Shown here: positions 33,746 to 41,853 of the stretch, piece after piece
Layout: the number at the start of each line of letters is the position of its first letter
Position numbering within the stretch: position 1 is the stretch's first letter
NCBI GenBank assembly: GCA_963668545.1
Contig: OY764868.1
Location: forward strand, 2,790,001 to 2,854,000
DNA from: G963662265 sp963668545
GTDB taxonomy: Bacteria > Spirochaetota > Spirochaetia > CADAEX01
Reading direction: 5' to 3'
DNA length: 64,000 nucleotides
Position numbers and translations under genes: made by a program
Notes under the pieces: model-generated
What the model was told of the DNA's origin: nothing
Seen by the model: only the letters and a program-made list of their open reading frames with translations
The model's database searches: none

Positions 33746-33772
33746 CAGCATTAAAGTATTTTCCAGACAAAC

Positions 33773-33803
33773 AAAAAACCCCGGCAGATGACCGGGGTTT
33801 TTT
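33773..33803. terminator. Bidirectional terminator between rhodanese and trpB
   Basis: A perfect 12-bp stem AAAAAACCCCGG/CCGGGGTTTTTT with a 7-nt loop (CAGATGA), giving a T-run on both strands. It serves the convergent rhodanese and trpB genes. Confidence 0.92.
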
Positions 33804-33824
33804 ATTAACTGTAAGCTGTAAAAT

Positions 33825-35042
33825 CTATAAACCGTAATCAGCTCCGTAGTTTTCAACTACAAAGTCGATATCCTTGTCTCCCCTGCCTGAAAGGTTTAAG
33901 AGGATTGTTTCATCAGGTGATAGTTTCGCGGCAAGCTTCATCGCATATGCAACTGCATGTGCACTTTCAAGGGCAGGTATAATACCTTCCACACGGGAAA
34001 GTTCAAAAAAAGCATCAATTGCTTCTTTGTCATTTATGCATTCATAGTTCACCCTTCCGATATCCTTTAGATAGCTGTGCTGCGGACCTACTCCCGGGTA
34101 ATCAAGACCGCTTGCTACTGAATAAACAGGCTTAGGCTCGCCGTTTTCATCCTGAAGAACATAGCACTTAAAACCATGGATCATTCCCGGAGTACCGTAG
34201 GTGAGAGTACATGCATGTTCCCCGTCCTTGAAACCAATTCCAGCCGGCTCTACGCCGTATATATTTACATTTTCATCATCAAGAAATGCTGTGAAAAGAC
34301 CCATCGCGTTTGAACCGCCCCCTACACAGGCAACAAGGTTATCAGGGTTCTTTCCTGTTTTTTCAAAAAACTGGGCTTTAGCTTCTTCCCCTACAATTTT
34401 CTGAAAATCACGGACCATCATTGGAAAAGGATGAGGGCCGACAACTGAACCAATAGCATAAAGCTGATTAACCGGGTCCTGAAGATATCCGATAAATGCT
34501 TCATCAACAGCTTCCTTAAGTGTTTTAAGGCCTGATTTGACAGGTATTACATTTGCCCCGAGTATTTTCATCCTTACAACATTTGGATGCTCTTTTGCTA
34601 TATCAACTTCACCCATATAGATATCGCAATCCAGATCAAGAAGTGCTGCAGCTGTTGCAAGCGCCACACCATGCTGTCCGGCACCTGTTTCTGCGATAAT
34701 TTTTTTCTTTCCCATTTTTTTTGCAAGCAGCGCTTCTCCAAGGCAATGGTTTATTTTATGAGCGCCGGTATGGTTGAGGTCTTCTCTTTTGAGATATATC
34801 TGGGCACCTCCGATTTTCTTTGAAAGCCCTTTTGCATGAAAAACAGGACTCGGTCTTCCTACATAATCTCTGTAAAGGCCTTTCAGCTCAGCCTGGAATT
34901 CGGGATCATCCTTTATTTTTTCATATTCATCTGCAATTTCCTGAAGAATAGCTGTAAGCTGTTCCGGAACAAAACTTCCCCCGTATTCTCCGAAATAGCC
35001 TTTCTGGTCAGGAAGAGTTTTCAAACTTGTTTTGGTTTCCAT
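33825..35042 (-). CDS. trpB: Tryptophan synthase beta subunit, stand-alone
   Basis: 405 residues from ATG 35042, chosen for AAGGAG 6 nt upstream; the frame is open to 35096 across the operator region and should not be used. TrpB1-type motifs: GYFGEYGGSFVPEQL, NHTGAHKINHCLGEAL (PLP Lys), AETGAGQHGVA, GGGSNAMG (phosphate loop) and LNLSGRGDKD. It condenses indole with serine. No trpA or other trp gene is adjacent, so it may salvage indole or pair with a distant TrpA. Two tandem dyads lie at its promoter. Confidence 0.94.
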   Translation of the reverse strand: METKTSLKTLPDQKGYFGEYGGSFVPEQLTAILQEIADEYEKIKDDPEFQAELKGLYRDYVGRPSPVFHAKGLSKKIGGAQIYLKREDLNHTGAHKINHCLGEALLAKKMGKKKIIAETGAGQHGVALATAAALLDLDCDIYMGEVDIAKEHPNVVRMKILGANVIPVKSGLKTLKEAVDEAFIGYLQDPVNQLYAIGSVVGPHPFPMMVRDFQKIVGEEAKAQFFEKTGKNPDNLVACVGGGSNAMGLFTAFLDDENVNIYGVEPAGIGFKDGEHACTLTYGTPGMIHGFKCYVLQDENGEPKPVYSVASGLDYPGVGPQHSYLKDIGRVNYECINDKEAIDAFFELSRVEGIIPALESAHAVAYAMKLAAKLSPDETILLNLSGRGDKDIDFVVENYGADYGL

Positions 35043-35059
35043 ATATATCTCCTTAGTAA

Positions 35060-35094
35060 TTACTACACATAGTAACGTTTCTACAGATAGCAAC
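35060..35094. promoter_or_regulatory. Two tandem operator-like dyads in the trpB leader
   Basis: Dyad A (35060-35075) is TTACTA-CACA-TAGTAA with perfect arms. Dyad B (35077-35094) is GTTTCTA-CAGA-TAGCAAC with one arm mismatch. Centres are 18 bp apart and both share CTA-4nt-TAG. B overlaps the predicted -10 and start point, and A lies between start point and ribosome binding site, the layout of a repressor operator. The shape resembles BlaI/MecI/CopY-type dyads (TACA-TGTA cores). The rest of 35095-35369 holds the trpB promoter and a symporter terminator, with no gene seen. Confidence 0.55.
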
Positions 35095-35120
35095 ATATAC
35101 TATTTTACAGAGACTGTCAA
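35092..35120 (-). promoter_or_regulatory. trpB promoter
   Basis: Perfect TTGACA on the minus strand (35120-35115), 17 bp, then TATGTT (35097-35092); TATATG with a 15-bp spacer is an alternative -10. Start near 35085. The 16 bp covering the -35 match the block at 1667-1682 exactly. Confidence 0.6.
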
Positions 35121-35292
35121 CAATTATTTGATAAGTTGTCATGGATAAAATAATTTTTAACGATTTTATCCCTTTTCAGGGAGAGAAAGCTGGCATTCCA
35201 CTTCAGGCGAATACAGAGACAGCTTTTAATTACTGATTTAACAGAAGTGAATTTTTAATCCTGATTTACGGAAGGTCCCTGATTGTGTATGT

Positions 35293-35333
35293 ATAAAAAG
35301 GCAACAGTTCATTATAACATAACAAACTGCTGC
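35293..35333 (-). terminator. Terminator of the symporter operon
   Basis: GCAACAGTT (35301-35309) pairs with AACTGCTGC (35325-35333) with one mismatch. On the minus strand the hairpin is followed by CTTTTTATAC. It lies about 40 bp past the symporter stop. Confidence 0.55.
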
Positions 35334-35369
35334 ACAAGTAATTTGGGAAATTTAATAAAACGGTTATAA

Positions 35370-37277
35370 TCAAGAAGCTTTAGGGGCTTCTTTTTTCTGA
35401 GTCATCAGCGATACTGCTATCAGTACAATAAATGAGAGCGGTATTGAGATAATCCCCGGATTATCTATCGGGAAAATTGCATCTGCGGGATTGAGTCCGT
35501 ATTTGGCATACATACTCGGTGAAAGGAGAATAATTCCCAGAGATGCTACCATACCTGTAACAACAGAGGATGCAACCCCTTTTGCTGTTGTTTTCTTCCA
35601 GAAAAGAATCATTATTATTGCAGGGAGGTTTGCTGAAGCTGCAATGGCAAATGCAAGTCCTACAAGGAATGAAACATTCATACCTTTAAAGAGTATCCCG
35701 AGAAGTATTGCTATACCTCCGACAACAACAGCAGAAATTTTACCTGCTTTTACCTTGCCTGCATCGCTCATCTTTATACCCATGAAATTGGTCATGAGGT
35801 CATGGGCAACCGCACCGGATGCAGCAACTATAAGTCCGCTGACTGTACCGAGAACTGTTGCAAATGCAATTGCCGAGATAACTGCAAACAGGAATACTCC
35901 GAATGTTTTTGCAAGAAGGGGCGCTGCCATATTGCTGCTTTCAACATCAAGAACACCGTTAACCATTGCTCCGATACCCATATAGAGTGTCAGAACATAG
36001 AAAAGTCCTATTGCGCCGATAGCAACAATTGTTGACTTTCTGGCATCGGCAGGACTGGGAACAGTATAATACCTGATCAGAACATGAGGAAGTGCCGCAG
36101 TTCCGAAAAAGAGGGAAAGCATGAGTGAAACAAAATTGAGTTTTGAGGTTACTGAAGACCCCTTGTCAATCTTGAATTTAAGTCCCGGTCTCAAAACCCT
36201 GCTTCCGTCAGTTTCCTTCTGGTACCATACATATACCCTGTCTCTTCCGTCTTCAATAACTGTCTGGGGAAATCTGACAATAGTACTTTCCTTTATTGTC
36301 GAGAAAAAACTGAAAGGGCCGAGTCTGCCGGTTTTGTCAATTTCCCTGCCGTCAACCTTGATGCTGCTTAAATGACCAACAGAGAAGAACTTTCCAGCCT
36401 CTTTGGGCTCTCCGTTATAAAGTACAGTACCGTCGCCTTTTTTTGTTTTTGACAGACATTCAAGGAGAAAAATACCAGAGCCCTCTTTTTTCACCTGCCA
36501 CCATCTTGCTGTGCCGTTCTTTTCTGTTTTGACAAAATCAATACCGGCGGAAGATTTTACAGCAGAAACAGCGTATGAAGAATCTGAAAGCTCAACAGCA
36601 CCGTTTTTTATTTCAGCTTCAAGTCTCTGGAAATTATGATAATCATCAGAAGGTTTTTTGCTTAAACCTTTACCAACTATACTGAAAACAAGTATGGTTG
36701 AGAAAATAATCAGGAGTCCACCTTTAAGGAACTGTACATAGGTTGTTGATTTCATTCCCGCAGTCGCAACTATTACGATTACGATACTGCCTACCATGAG
36801 AACCCCGACATAATGGGGAAGACCCAGAAGAGGAGTTACAAGAGCACCTGCCCCCACCATCTGGGGTATAAGATAAAAAACAGATACAACAATACTGCTT
36901 ATTCCTGCAGCAAGCTGGATTCCCCTTGATTTGAATTTTGAATCAAGTGCATCTGTAAATGTATATTTACCAAGTCTTTTCATCGGCTCGGCAACTACAA
37001 ACAGAGCGACTACCCACCCGGCAAGATAACCTATTGAATAGAGAAAGCCGTCATAGCCGGCTGTTGCAATCATACCGCATATACCGAGGAAAGAAGCGGC
37101 GGAAAGATAATCCCCTGCAAAAGCTATTCCGTTAACAGGCCAGGAAATAGTTCCCCCTGCTGTGTAATAACCTTTTGAAGAGCCTGTCTGTCTTGCAAAA
37201 TAAAAAGACAGTCCGAGAACTGTGAGGACAAACATGATAAAGACAACTATTGCAAAAGGTGATGCTGAATAGATCAT
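35370..37277 (-). CDS. ActP-like sodium:solute (acetate) symporter
   Basis: 635 residues of the SSS family, about 13 transmembrane helices. N-terminal motifs GYYTAGGTISWPVNGIAFAG and DYLSAASFLGICGMIATAGYDG mark the acetate/monocarboxylate branch. An unusually large extramembrane insert (about residues 205-365, with charged WWQVKKEGSG and VYVWYQKETDG segments) sits between helices 6 and 7. Family members with a DUF485 partner import acetate or related acids. The ATG overlaps the end of the upstream DUF485 gene by four bases. Substrate is inferred. Confidence 0.88.
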   Translation of the reverse strand: MIYSASPFAIVVFIMFVLTVLGLSFYFARQTGSSKGYYTAGGTISWPVNGIAFAGDYLSAASFLGICGMIATAGYDGFLYSIGYLAGWVVALFVVAEPMKRLGKYTFTDALDSKFKSRGIQLAAGISSIVVSVFYLIPQMVGAGALVTPLLGLPHYVGVLMVGSIVIVIVATAGMKSTTYVQFLKGGLLIIFSTILVFSIVGKGLSKKPSDDYHNFQRLEAEIKNGAVELSDSSYAVSAVKSSAGIDFVKTEKNGTARWWQVKKEGSGIFLLECLSKTKKGDGTVLYNGEPKEAGKFFSVGHLSSIKVDGREIDKTGRLGPFSFFSTIKESTIVRFPQTVIEDGRDRVYVWYQKETDGSRVLRPGLKFKIDKGSSVTSKLNFVSLMLSLFFGTAALPHVLIRYYTVPSPADARKSTIVAIGAIGLFYVLTLYMGIGAMVNGVLDVESSNMAAPLLAKTFGVFLFAVISAIAFATVLGTVSGLIVAASGAVAHDLMTNFMGIKMSDAGKVKAGKISAVVVGGIAILLGILFKGMNVSFLVGLAFAIAASANLPAIIMILFWKKTTAKGVASSVVTGMVASLGIILLSPSMYAKYGLNPADAIFPIDNPGIISIPLSFIVLIAVSLMTQKKEAPKAS

Positions 37278-37564
37278 TTGTCACCCCCCTCATTTGCACT
37301 GTTGAGTTCCTTTTCCTTTTTTGTGCAGAAAATATTGTAGATAATTCCAAGAAGTATTGCAAAAATAATCAATCCGAATCCATATACAATTGCCAGATTC
37401 AGTCCTCCCATCATTTCCTTTTCCATCAGGACAGGATTAACTGTATTGATCAGTACAAATACCCCGTAAACCAAGGCGTAAACAAAAAACAGAATCAGAC
37501 CGAGTCTGGTCTTGTAACCTGCAGCGTTATCCGGCCCGTACTGTATTGCTGGTCCATGATCCAT
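37274..37564 (-). CDS. DUF485-type small membrane partner of the symporter
   Basis: 96 residues from ATG 37564 (GGGGG box 9 nt upstream). Two transmembrane helices (about 20-42 and 57-80) with a short loop, a basic C-terminal tail. This is the architecture of DUF485/YjcH proteins, which are encoded directly before ActP-type symporters and are thought to assist them. It overlaps the symporter start by four bases. Confidence 0.82.
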   Translation of the reverse strand: MDHGPAIQYGPDNAAGYKTRLGLILFFVYALVYGVFVLINTVNPVLMEKEMMGGLNLAIVYGFGLIIFAILLGIIYNIFCTKKEKELNSANEGGDK

Positions 37565-37698
37565 CAGATATACCCCCTTTTTTAAAGCTATCATCACCTT
37601 TTTTCATCTTAGACGTCAAGATCATAACCGACTCCATAGTCGCTTTTTTTATTATATTCGTGATAATTTTTATAGTATACTATGAGTCAGGAAAATAT

Positions 37699-40600
37699 AT
37701 GGAATTTATTACAGTAAATATGCATTGCCATTCCAGCCTCAGTGACGGCCAGCTCAGCCCTGAAGAGCTTGCAGCTTTTCTCTCGGAAAACAATGTCCAG
37801 GTGGCTTCCCTTACTGACCATGATACCCTTGAGGGACTGCCCCGGTTCAGAAGTATTTTAAAGGAGAGGGGCATAGGATTTATCAGCGGTATAGAAATAA
37901 CAGCTTTTTCCGAATGGGGGGAACTGCATCTCCTGGGATACAACTTTGACATTGACAACAGGGAACTCAACGAAGAGTTTTCAGCTTCAAACAGAAAAAT
38001 CCCCCATTACAGCAGGGTCATGAAATTAGTCCATAATGCGGGGGGAAAGATATTTCTGGCCCATCCGCTGACTCTTTCTGAAAACATGGAGGAGCTTGAA
38101 AAAGCTGTAATAAAGCTGAAGGAAAACGGTCTGGATGGAATAGAGGCTGTGTATTCTGCCTACAGCAGGGAAACAGAAAAAAAACTCAAAACTATTGCAG
38201 ATAAAAACAATCTCCTCATATCGGCTGGAACAGATTATCACGGAAAAACAGTAAAACACCTGAGCAGGGCAGTACTGAATATTGATATAAAGGACTGGAT
38301 AAAATTCAGGGATGGCCTGGGGAATTTTGAATCCGGACCTGAAATGGAATACACACCTGTATTCAGAAAGAAAAACCGCTTATCCGAAAGGCTTCAGAAA
38401 TTCCTGCCCCTTTTCAAAATCATCTTCCCGGCAGTGGCAGGTATAATACTTTTCACATATTCCATTTTCAACCTGTTTATACCGGAAACAGAGAATATCC
38501 TCCTCTCCCGGAAAAAGGAGATGATAAAGGAACTGACTCATTCTGCAATAAGTATTCTGGATGAATTCAACAGTGACTTTGAAAACGGGTCTATTACCAT
38601 TGAGGAAGCGGAATCAAAAGCTGCCGCTGTAATTAGCCATATCAGATATGGAAAGGAAAACAAGGACTATTTCTGGATAACAAACCTTGATCCTGTAATG
38701 ATTGCCCATCCCTACAGAAAAGACCTTGTGGGAAGCAATTTAAGCTCATACACAGATATCAACGGGGAATATGTTTTTCTTAAAATTGTTGAGACTGTAA
38801 AGGAAAAATCTGAAGGGTATGTTGAGTACCAGTGGCAGTGGAAAGATGAAGCAGGAATTGTGGCGCCAAAGATCTCATATGTGAAAATATATGAAAAATG
38901 GGGATGGATAGTTGGGACAGGAATTTATATTGATGATGTAATGAGTGAAATCAACAAACTCGAGAAGTATCTCATTGATATCTCCCTGTTCATTACAATG
39001 CTTCTCTTTCTGATCCTGCTCATAATAGTTCTTCAGAATATTAAAAAAGAAAAAATCCTCAGGGAAAACAGGCTGAGGCTTCAGAAATCAGATGAAAAAT
39101 ACAGGGCACTTGCAGACAGAACAAATGAAGGAACACTTATTGTACAGAACGGTAAATGCACATATTCAAACCCCTCTGTGCGGAAGATGCTGGGTTACAG
39201 TGAAAATGAGCTTCTGATGATGACAGCAACAGACCTGTTTCCAGGTCCTTATGAAAAGGACAAAAACATAATACTGGGAGAAATGCTTGAGAGGGGTGAG
39301 ATTACCCCTTCAATGACAGAAACAGAAATGACCGGAAAGGACGGGAAGACATTTCCGGTACTTATGGAAACAGGACGAATTGATATATCAGGCAGGGAGG
39401 GGTATATCATAAACATCAGGGAGATAAGCAGCAGGATTACAATAAGCAAATCCGAGCTGAGAAGAAACCGGCTTATCAGCGAGCTTCAGAGTTCACTCCT
39501 CTTCCTTAGCGAGCCTGCGTTTGAAATCTCCCGGCAGGTTCCTCTTCTCAATTTCAGGACAAGCATAAGAAATTGTGCAAAGTTCATGACAGGCAGCAAC
39601 TCAAGTGCACTTCTTGTAAAATCCGATTCGGGAGAAATTCTCGGGATAGTAACTGACAGGGATATCCGGTCAAGGGCACTTGCTGAAGAAAGAAATCCGG
39701 AGGACCCTGTCTACACAATAATGACGTCCCCTGTAAGGATAAGCGACAGCAGAATTCTGATTTTTGAAGCCATATCTGTAATGAAAACATATGATATAAA
39801 TCATCTGGTACTTGATAACAGGGACAATGAGACCGGATGTGTAATAAGAGCTAAGGATCTTATTGAATACCATAAATATCCGGCGGTTGTCACTGCCGGA
39901 GAACTTGAAAGCGCATCCTCATTCAGTGAGCTGCAGAAATATTTCAGTCATGTTCCCTATATAATAAAGTCCCTCATAGAGACCGGAAGCAGATCAAGAA
40001 ATATTATGAGGATTGTCACAACCTTTACAGATATACTTATAAAAAAAGTGATAGAAACAGCAATTGAAGAACTGGGCCCTCCCCCTGTTAAATTCGCGTT
40101 TATAGCTCCGGGGAGCCTGGGCAGAATTGAACAGACACTTTCCTCGGACCAGGACAATGCAATAATTTTCGACCAGCCTGAAAGCAATACAGATCTTGAA
40201 AAGACAGGGGACTACTTCGTCCGCCTGGGGGAAATAGTTTCAGATGAGCTTAATAAAGCCGGGTTTCCATACTGCAGCGGGGGGATAATGGCAAAAAACA
40301 GGAAATGGTGCAGGACGCTTTCAGCATGGAAAAACAGCTTTTCAAACTGGATCACAAAACCTGAACCGGAAGAACTTCTTCATTTCAACATGTTCTTTGA
40401 TTACAGAATCATACATGGAGACCAGGGCCTTTCAGGAGAGCTTAAAAAGCATATTTCAGAAACAATGAATTCATTTCCACAGTTTTTCCTCCAGCTTGCA
40501 AACAGCTCATCACTGTATAAAGCCCCTGTTAACCTTTTTGGAAACATAATCTTTGACTCCTCTGCGGCCAAAAAGATTATTGATGTAAAGGAACTGGTTC

Positions 40601-40920
40601 TTCCGATTGTAAACTTTGCAAGACTCTATTCCCTCAAACACGGTATTGAGGAAACAAATACATTTTCACGCCTTGATGCCCTGATGGAAAAGGGAATTAT
40701 CCATCATACAACACATAATGAACTTACACATGTATATGATTTCCTAAACCAGCTGAGACTCAGGAAACAGGCGGAGGCAGTATCCGGTGGACGGCAGCCT
40801 GACAATATGGCAGAACAGGGCAGTCTGACCCATATTGAAAACGCAATGCTCAAGAATGCAGTCAACAATATCACGGACCTGCAGAAAAAAATCAACTTCG
40901 ATTTCAAAGGGAGTATCTGA
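37699..40920 (+). CDS. PHP phosphoesterase-Cache-PAS-CBS-DUF294 nucleotidyltransferase fusion
   Basis: 1073 residues from ATG 37699 (AGGAAA box). Order: a PHP domain (1-230) with NMHCHSSLSDG (His9, His11, Asp17), SLTDHDTLEG, GIEITAF, FLAHPL and GTDYHG, i.e. a complete metal site; transmembrane helix (about 238-262); periplasmic Cache domain (about 265-415; YFWITNLDPVMIAHP, WGWIVGTGIYIDD); helix (about 424-447); PAS (about 468-575); CBS pair (about 613-730); DUF294/GlnD-type nucleotidyltransferase (about 780-900) with GSLGRIEQTLSSDQDNA (Gly805, Ser806, Asp817, Asp819); and a DUF294_C-like helical end. A ligand-sensing membrane protein with a hydrolase at one end and a nucleotidyltransferase at the other is inferred. 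No frame break is seen. TATACT at 37676-37681 is a plausible -10. Confidence 0.85.
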   Translation: MEFITVNMHCHSSLSDGQLSPEELAAFLSENNVQVASLTDHDTLEGLPRFRSILKERGIGFISGIEITAFSEWGELHLLGYNFDIDNRELNEEFSASNRKIPHYSRVMKLVHNAGGKIFLAHPLTLSENMEELEKAVIKLKENGLDGIEAVYSAYSRETEKKLKTIADKNNLLISAGTDYHGKTVKHLSRAVLNIDIKDWIKFRDGLGNFESGPEMEYTPVFRKKNRLSERLQKFLPLFKIIFPAVAGIILFTYSIFNLFIPETENILLSRKKEMIKELTHSAISILDEFNSDFENGSITIEEAESKAAAVISHIRYGKENKDYFWITNLDPVMIAHPYRKDLVGSNLSSYTDINGEYVFLKIVETVKEKSEGYVEYQWQWKDEAGIVAPKISYVKIYEKWGWIVGTGIYIDDVMSEINKLEKYLIDISLFITMLLFLILLIIVLQNIKKEKILRENRLRLQKSDEKYRALADRTNEGTLIVQNGKCTYSNPSVRKMLGYSENELLMMTATDLFPGPYEKDKNIILGEMLERGEITPSMTETEMTGKDGKTFPVLMETGRIDISGREGYIINIREISSRITISKSELRRNRLISELQSSLLFLSEPAFEISRQVPLLNFRTSIRNCAKFMTGSNSSALLVKSDSGEILGIVTDRDIRSRALAEERNPEDPVYTIMTSPVRISDSRILIFEAISVMKTYDINHLVLDNRDNETGCVIRAKDLIEYHKYPAVVTAGELESASSFSELQKYFSHVPYIIKSLIETGSRSRNIMRIVTTFTDILIKKVIETAIEELGPPPVKFAFIAPGSLGRIEQTLSSDQDNAIIFDQPESNTDLEKTGDYFVRLGEIVSDELNKAGFPYCSGGIMAKNRKWCRTLSAWKNSFSNWITKPEPEELLHFNMFFDYRIIHGDQGLSGELKKHISETMNSFPQFFLQLANSSSLYKAPVNLFGNIIFDSSAAKKIIDVKELVLPIVNFARLYSLKHGIEETNTFSRLDALMEKGIIHHTTHNELTHVYDFLNQLRLRKQAEAVSGGRQPDNMAEQGSLTHIENAMLKNAVNNITDLQKKINFDFKGSI

Positions 40921-41050
40921 AAAAAACGGCAATTAACGACAATGTATTCAGTACCTGAAAGAAAAACAGAAAAAGATCTAAACAAAAGATTGCCGGCAGA
41001 GAGGAAATGGATTAGAATTTTTCAGAAAAGTTTATCTCCGGAGGCAAAAG

Positions 41051-41785
41051 ATGAAATTTCTGTTTCTTTTTCCTGCAGTATTTCTGATCAGCTCTTTTCC
41101 CGCATTCAGTGAAAACAGTTTCGAATCAGATTTTATTCAGAGTTCTGAAGGCAATATAAAGATTACATTTATCGGACACGGGTCCCTGCACATACTGTTC
41201 AACAATATAAGCATTCATATAGATCCTTACAGCAATCTGGCGGATTATTCGCTTCTCCCCGATGCAGACATGATCCTTATCACTCACCAGCACCGCGACC
41301 ACCTTGATAAAAAAGCCCTTGATAAAATAGTTAAAACCAGTACTGATTTCATAGTCCCGGAAGCAGTGTTCAGGGAACTGGGGATGGGAACTGTCATGAA
41401 AAACGGAGACTCAAAAGCAGTAAGGGGAATAGGTATAGAAGCTGTTCCGGCATACAATATAGTACATAAAAGAGACAACGGAACACCCTACCACCCGGAA
41501 GGGGAAGGAAACGGATACATTCTTACACTGGGGAACAGGAGAATCTATATTGCAGGTGATACTGAAAATATCCCGGAAATGAAGAACCTGAAAAACATTG
41601 ATGTGGCCTTTCTTCCAATGAACCTTCCATATACCATGGACCCTGACATGGCAGCAGAAGCAGCAAAAAGTTTTTATCCTAAAATACTCTATCCGTATCA
41701 CTATGGGGAAACAGATCCAAATCTGCTTGTCGAAAAGCTGAAGGAAACCAGCAGTATCGAAGTCAGGGTAAGAAATATGAGGTAA
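41051..41785 (+). CDS. Secreted MBL-fold metal-dependent hydrolase
   Basis: 244 residues. A signal peptide (about 1-19, FPAFS) precedes a metallo-beta-lactamase fold of the UPF0173/UlaG-like type. ITHQHRDHLDKKA carries the HxHxDH metal motif, IYIAGDTENIPEM the Asp ligand and LYPYHYGETDP the final His. UlaG-like enzymes cleave phosphodiester or lactone bonds; substrate here is unknown. GGAGG sits 6 nt before the ATG. It follows the PHP fusion gene by 130 bp on the same strand and could be read with it. Confidence 0.82.
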   Translation: MKFLFLFPAVFLISSFPAFSENSFESDFIQSSEGNIKITFIGHGSLHILFNNISIHIDPYSNLADYSLLPDADMILITHQHRDHLDKKALDKIVKTSTDFIVPEAVFRELGMGTVMKNGDSKAVRGIGIEAVPAYNIVHKRDNGTPYHPEGEGNGYILTLGNRRIYIAGDTENIPEMKNLKNIDVAFLPMNLPYTMDPDMAAEAAKSFYPKILYPYHYGETDPNLLVEKLKETSSIEVRVRNMR

Positions 41786-41827
41786 GGAAGCTTCCTTACC
41801 TGTACAGAATATGGACAGGTAGGTTTT
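41781..41827. terminator. Perfect 20-bp palindrome and terminator-like hairpin between convergent genes
   Basis: GGTAAGGAAGCTTCCTTACC (41781-41800) is a perfect 20-bp palindrome that includes the MBL stop codon. It overlaps a hairpin TACCTGT/ACAGGTA (41797-41821) followed by GGTTTT. Together they probably end rightward transcription before the leftward kinase gene. Confidence 0.5.
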
Positions 41828-41853
41828 AATCCTCCTTCAATCATAATTCCTTA

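Noticed and set aside
35043..35096. 18-residue extension of trpB
   Set aside because: It would translate the operator dyads; ATG 35042 has an ideal AAGGAG box and TrpB proteins start near this point.
35043..35369. T-box or trp attenuator upstream of trpB
   Set aside because: No T-box sequence, no Trp-rich leader peptide and no paired terminator/antiterminator; only dyads and a promoter are seen.
37546..37698. N-terminal extension of the PHP fusion with a hydrophobic stretch
   Set aside because: The frame is open upstream, but it overlaps the divergent DUF485 gene start and a TATACT element, and the PHP domain normally begins at the HxH motif. ATG 37699 has an AGGAAA box.
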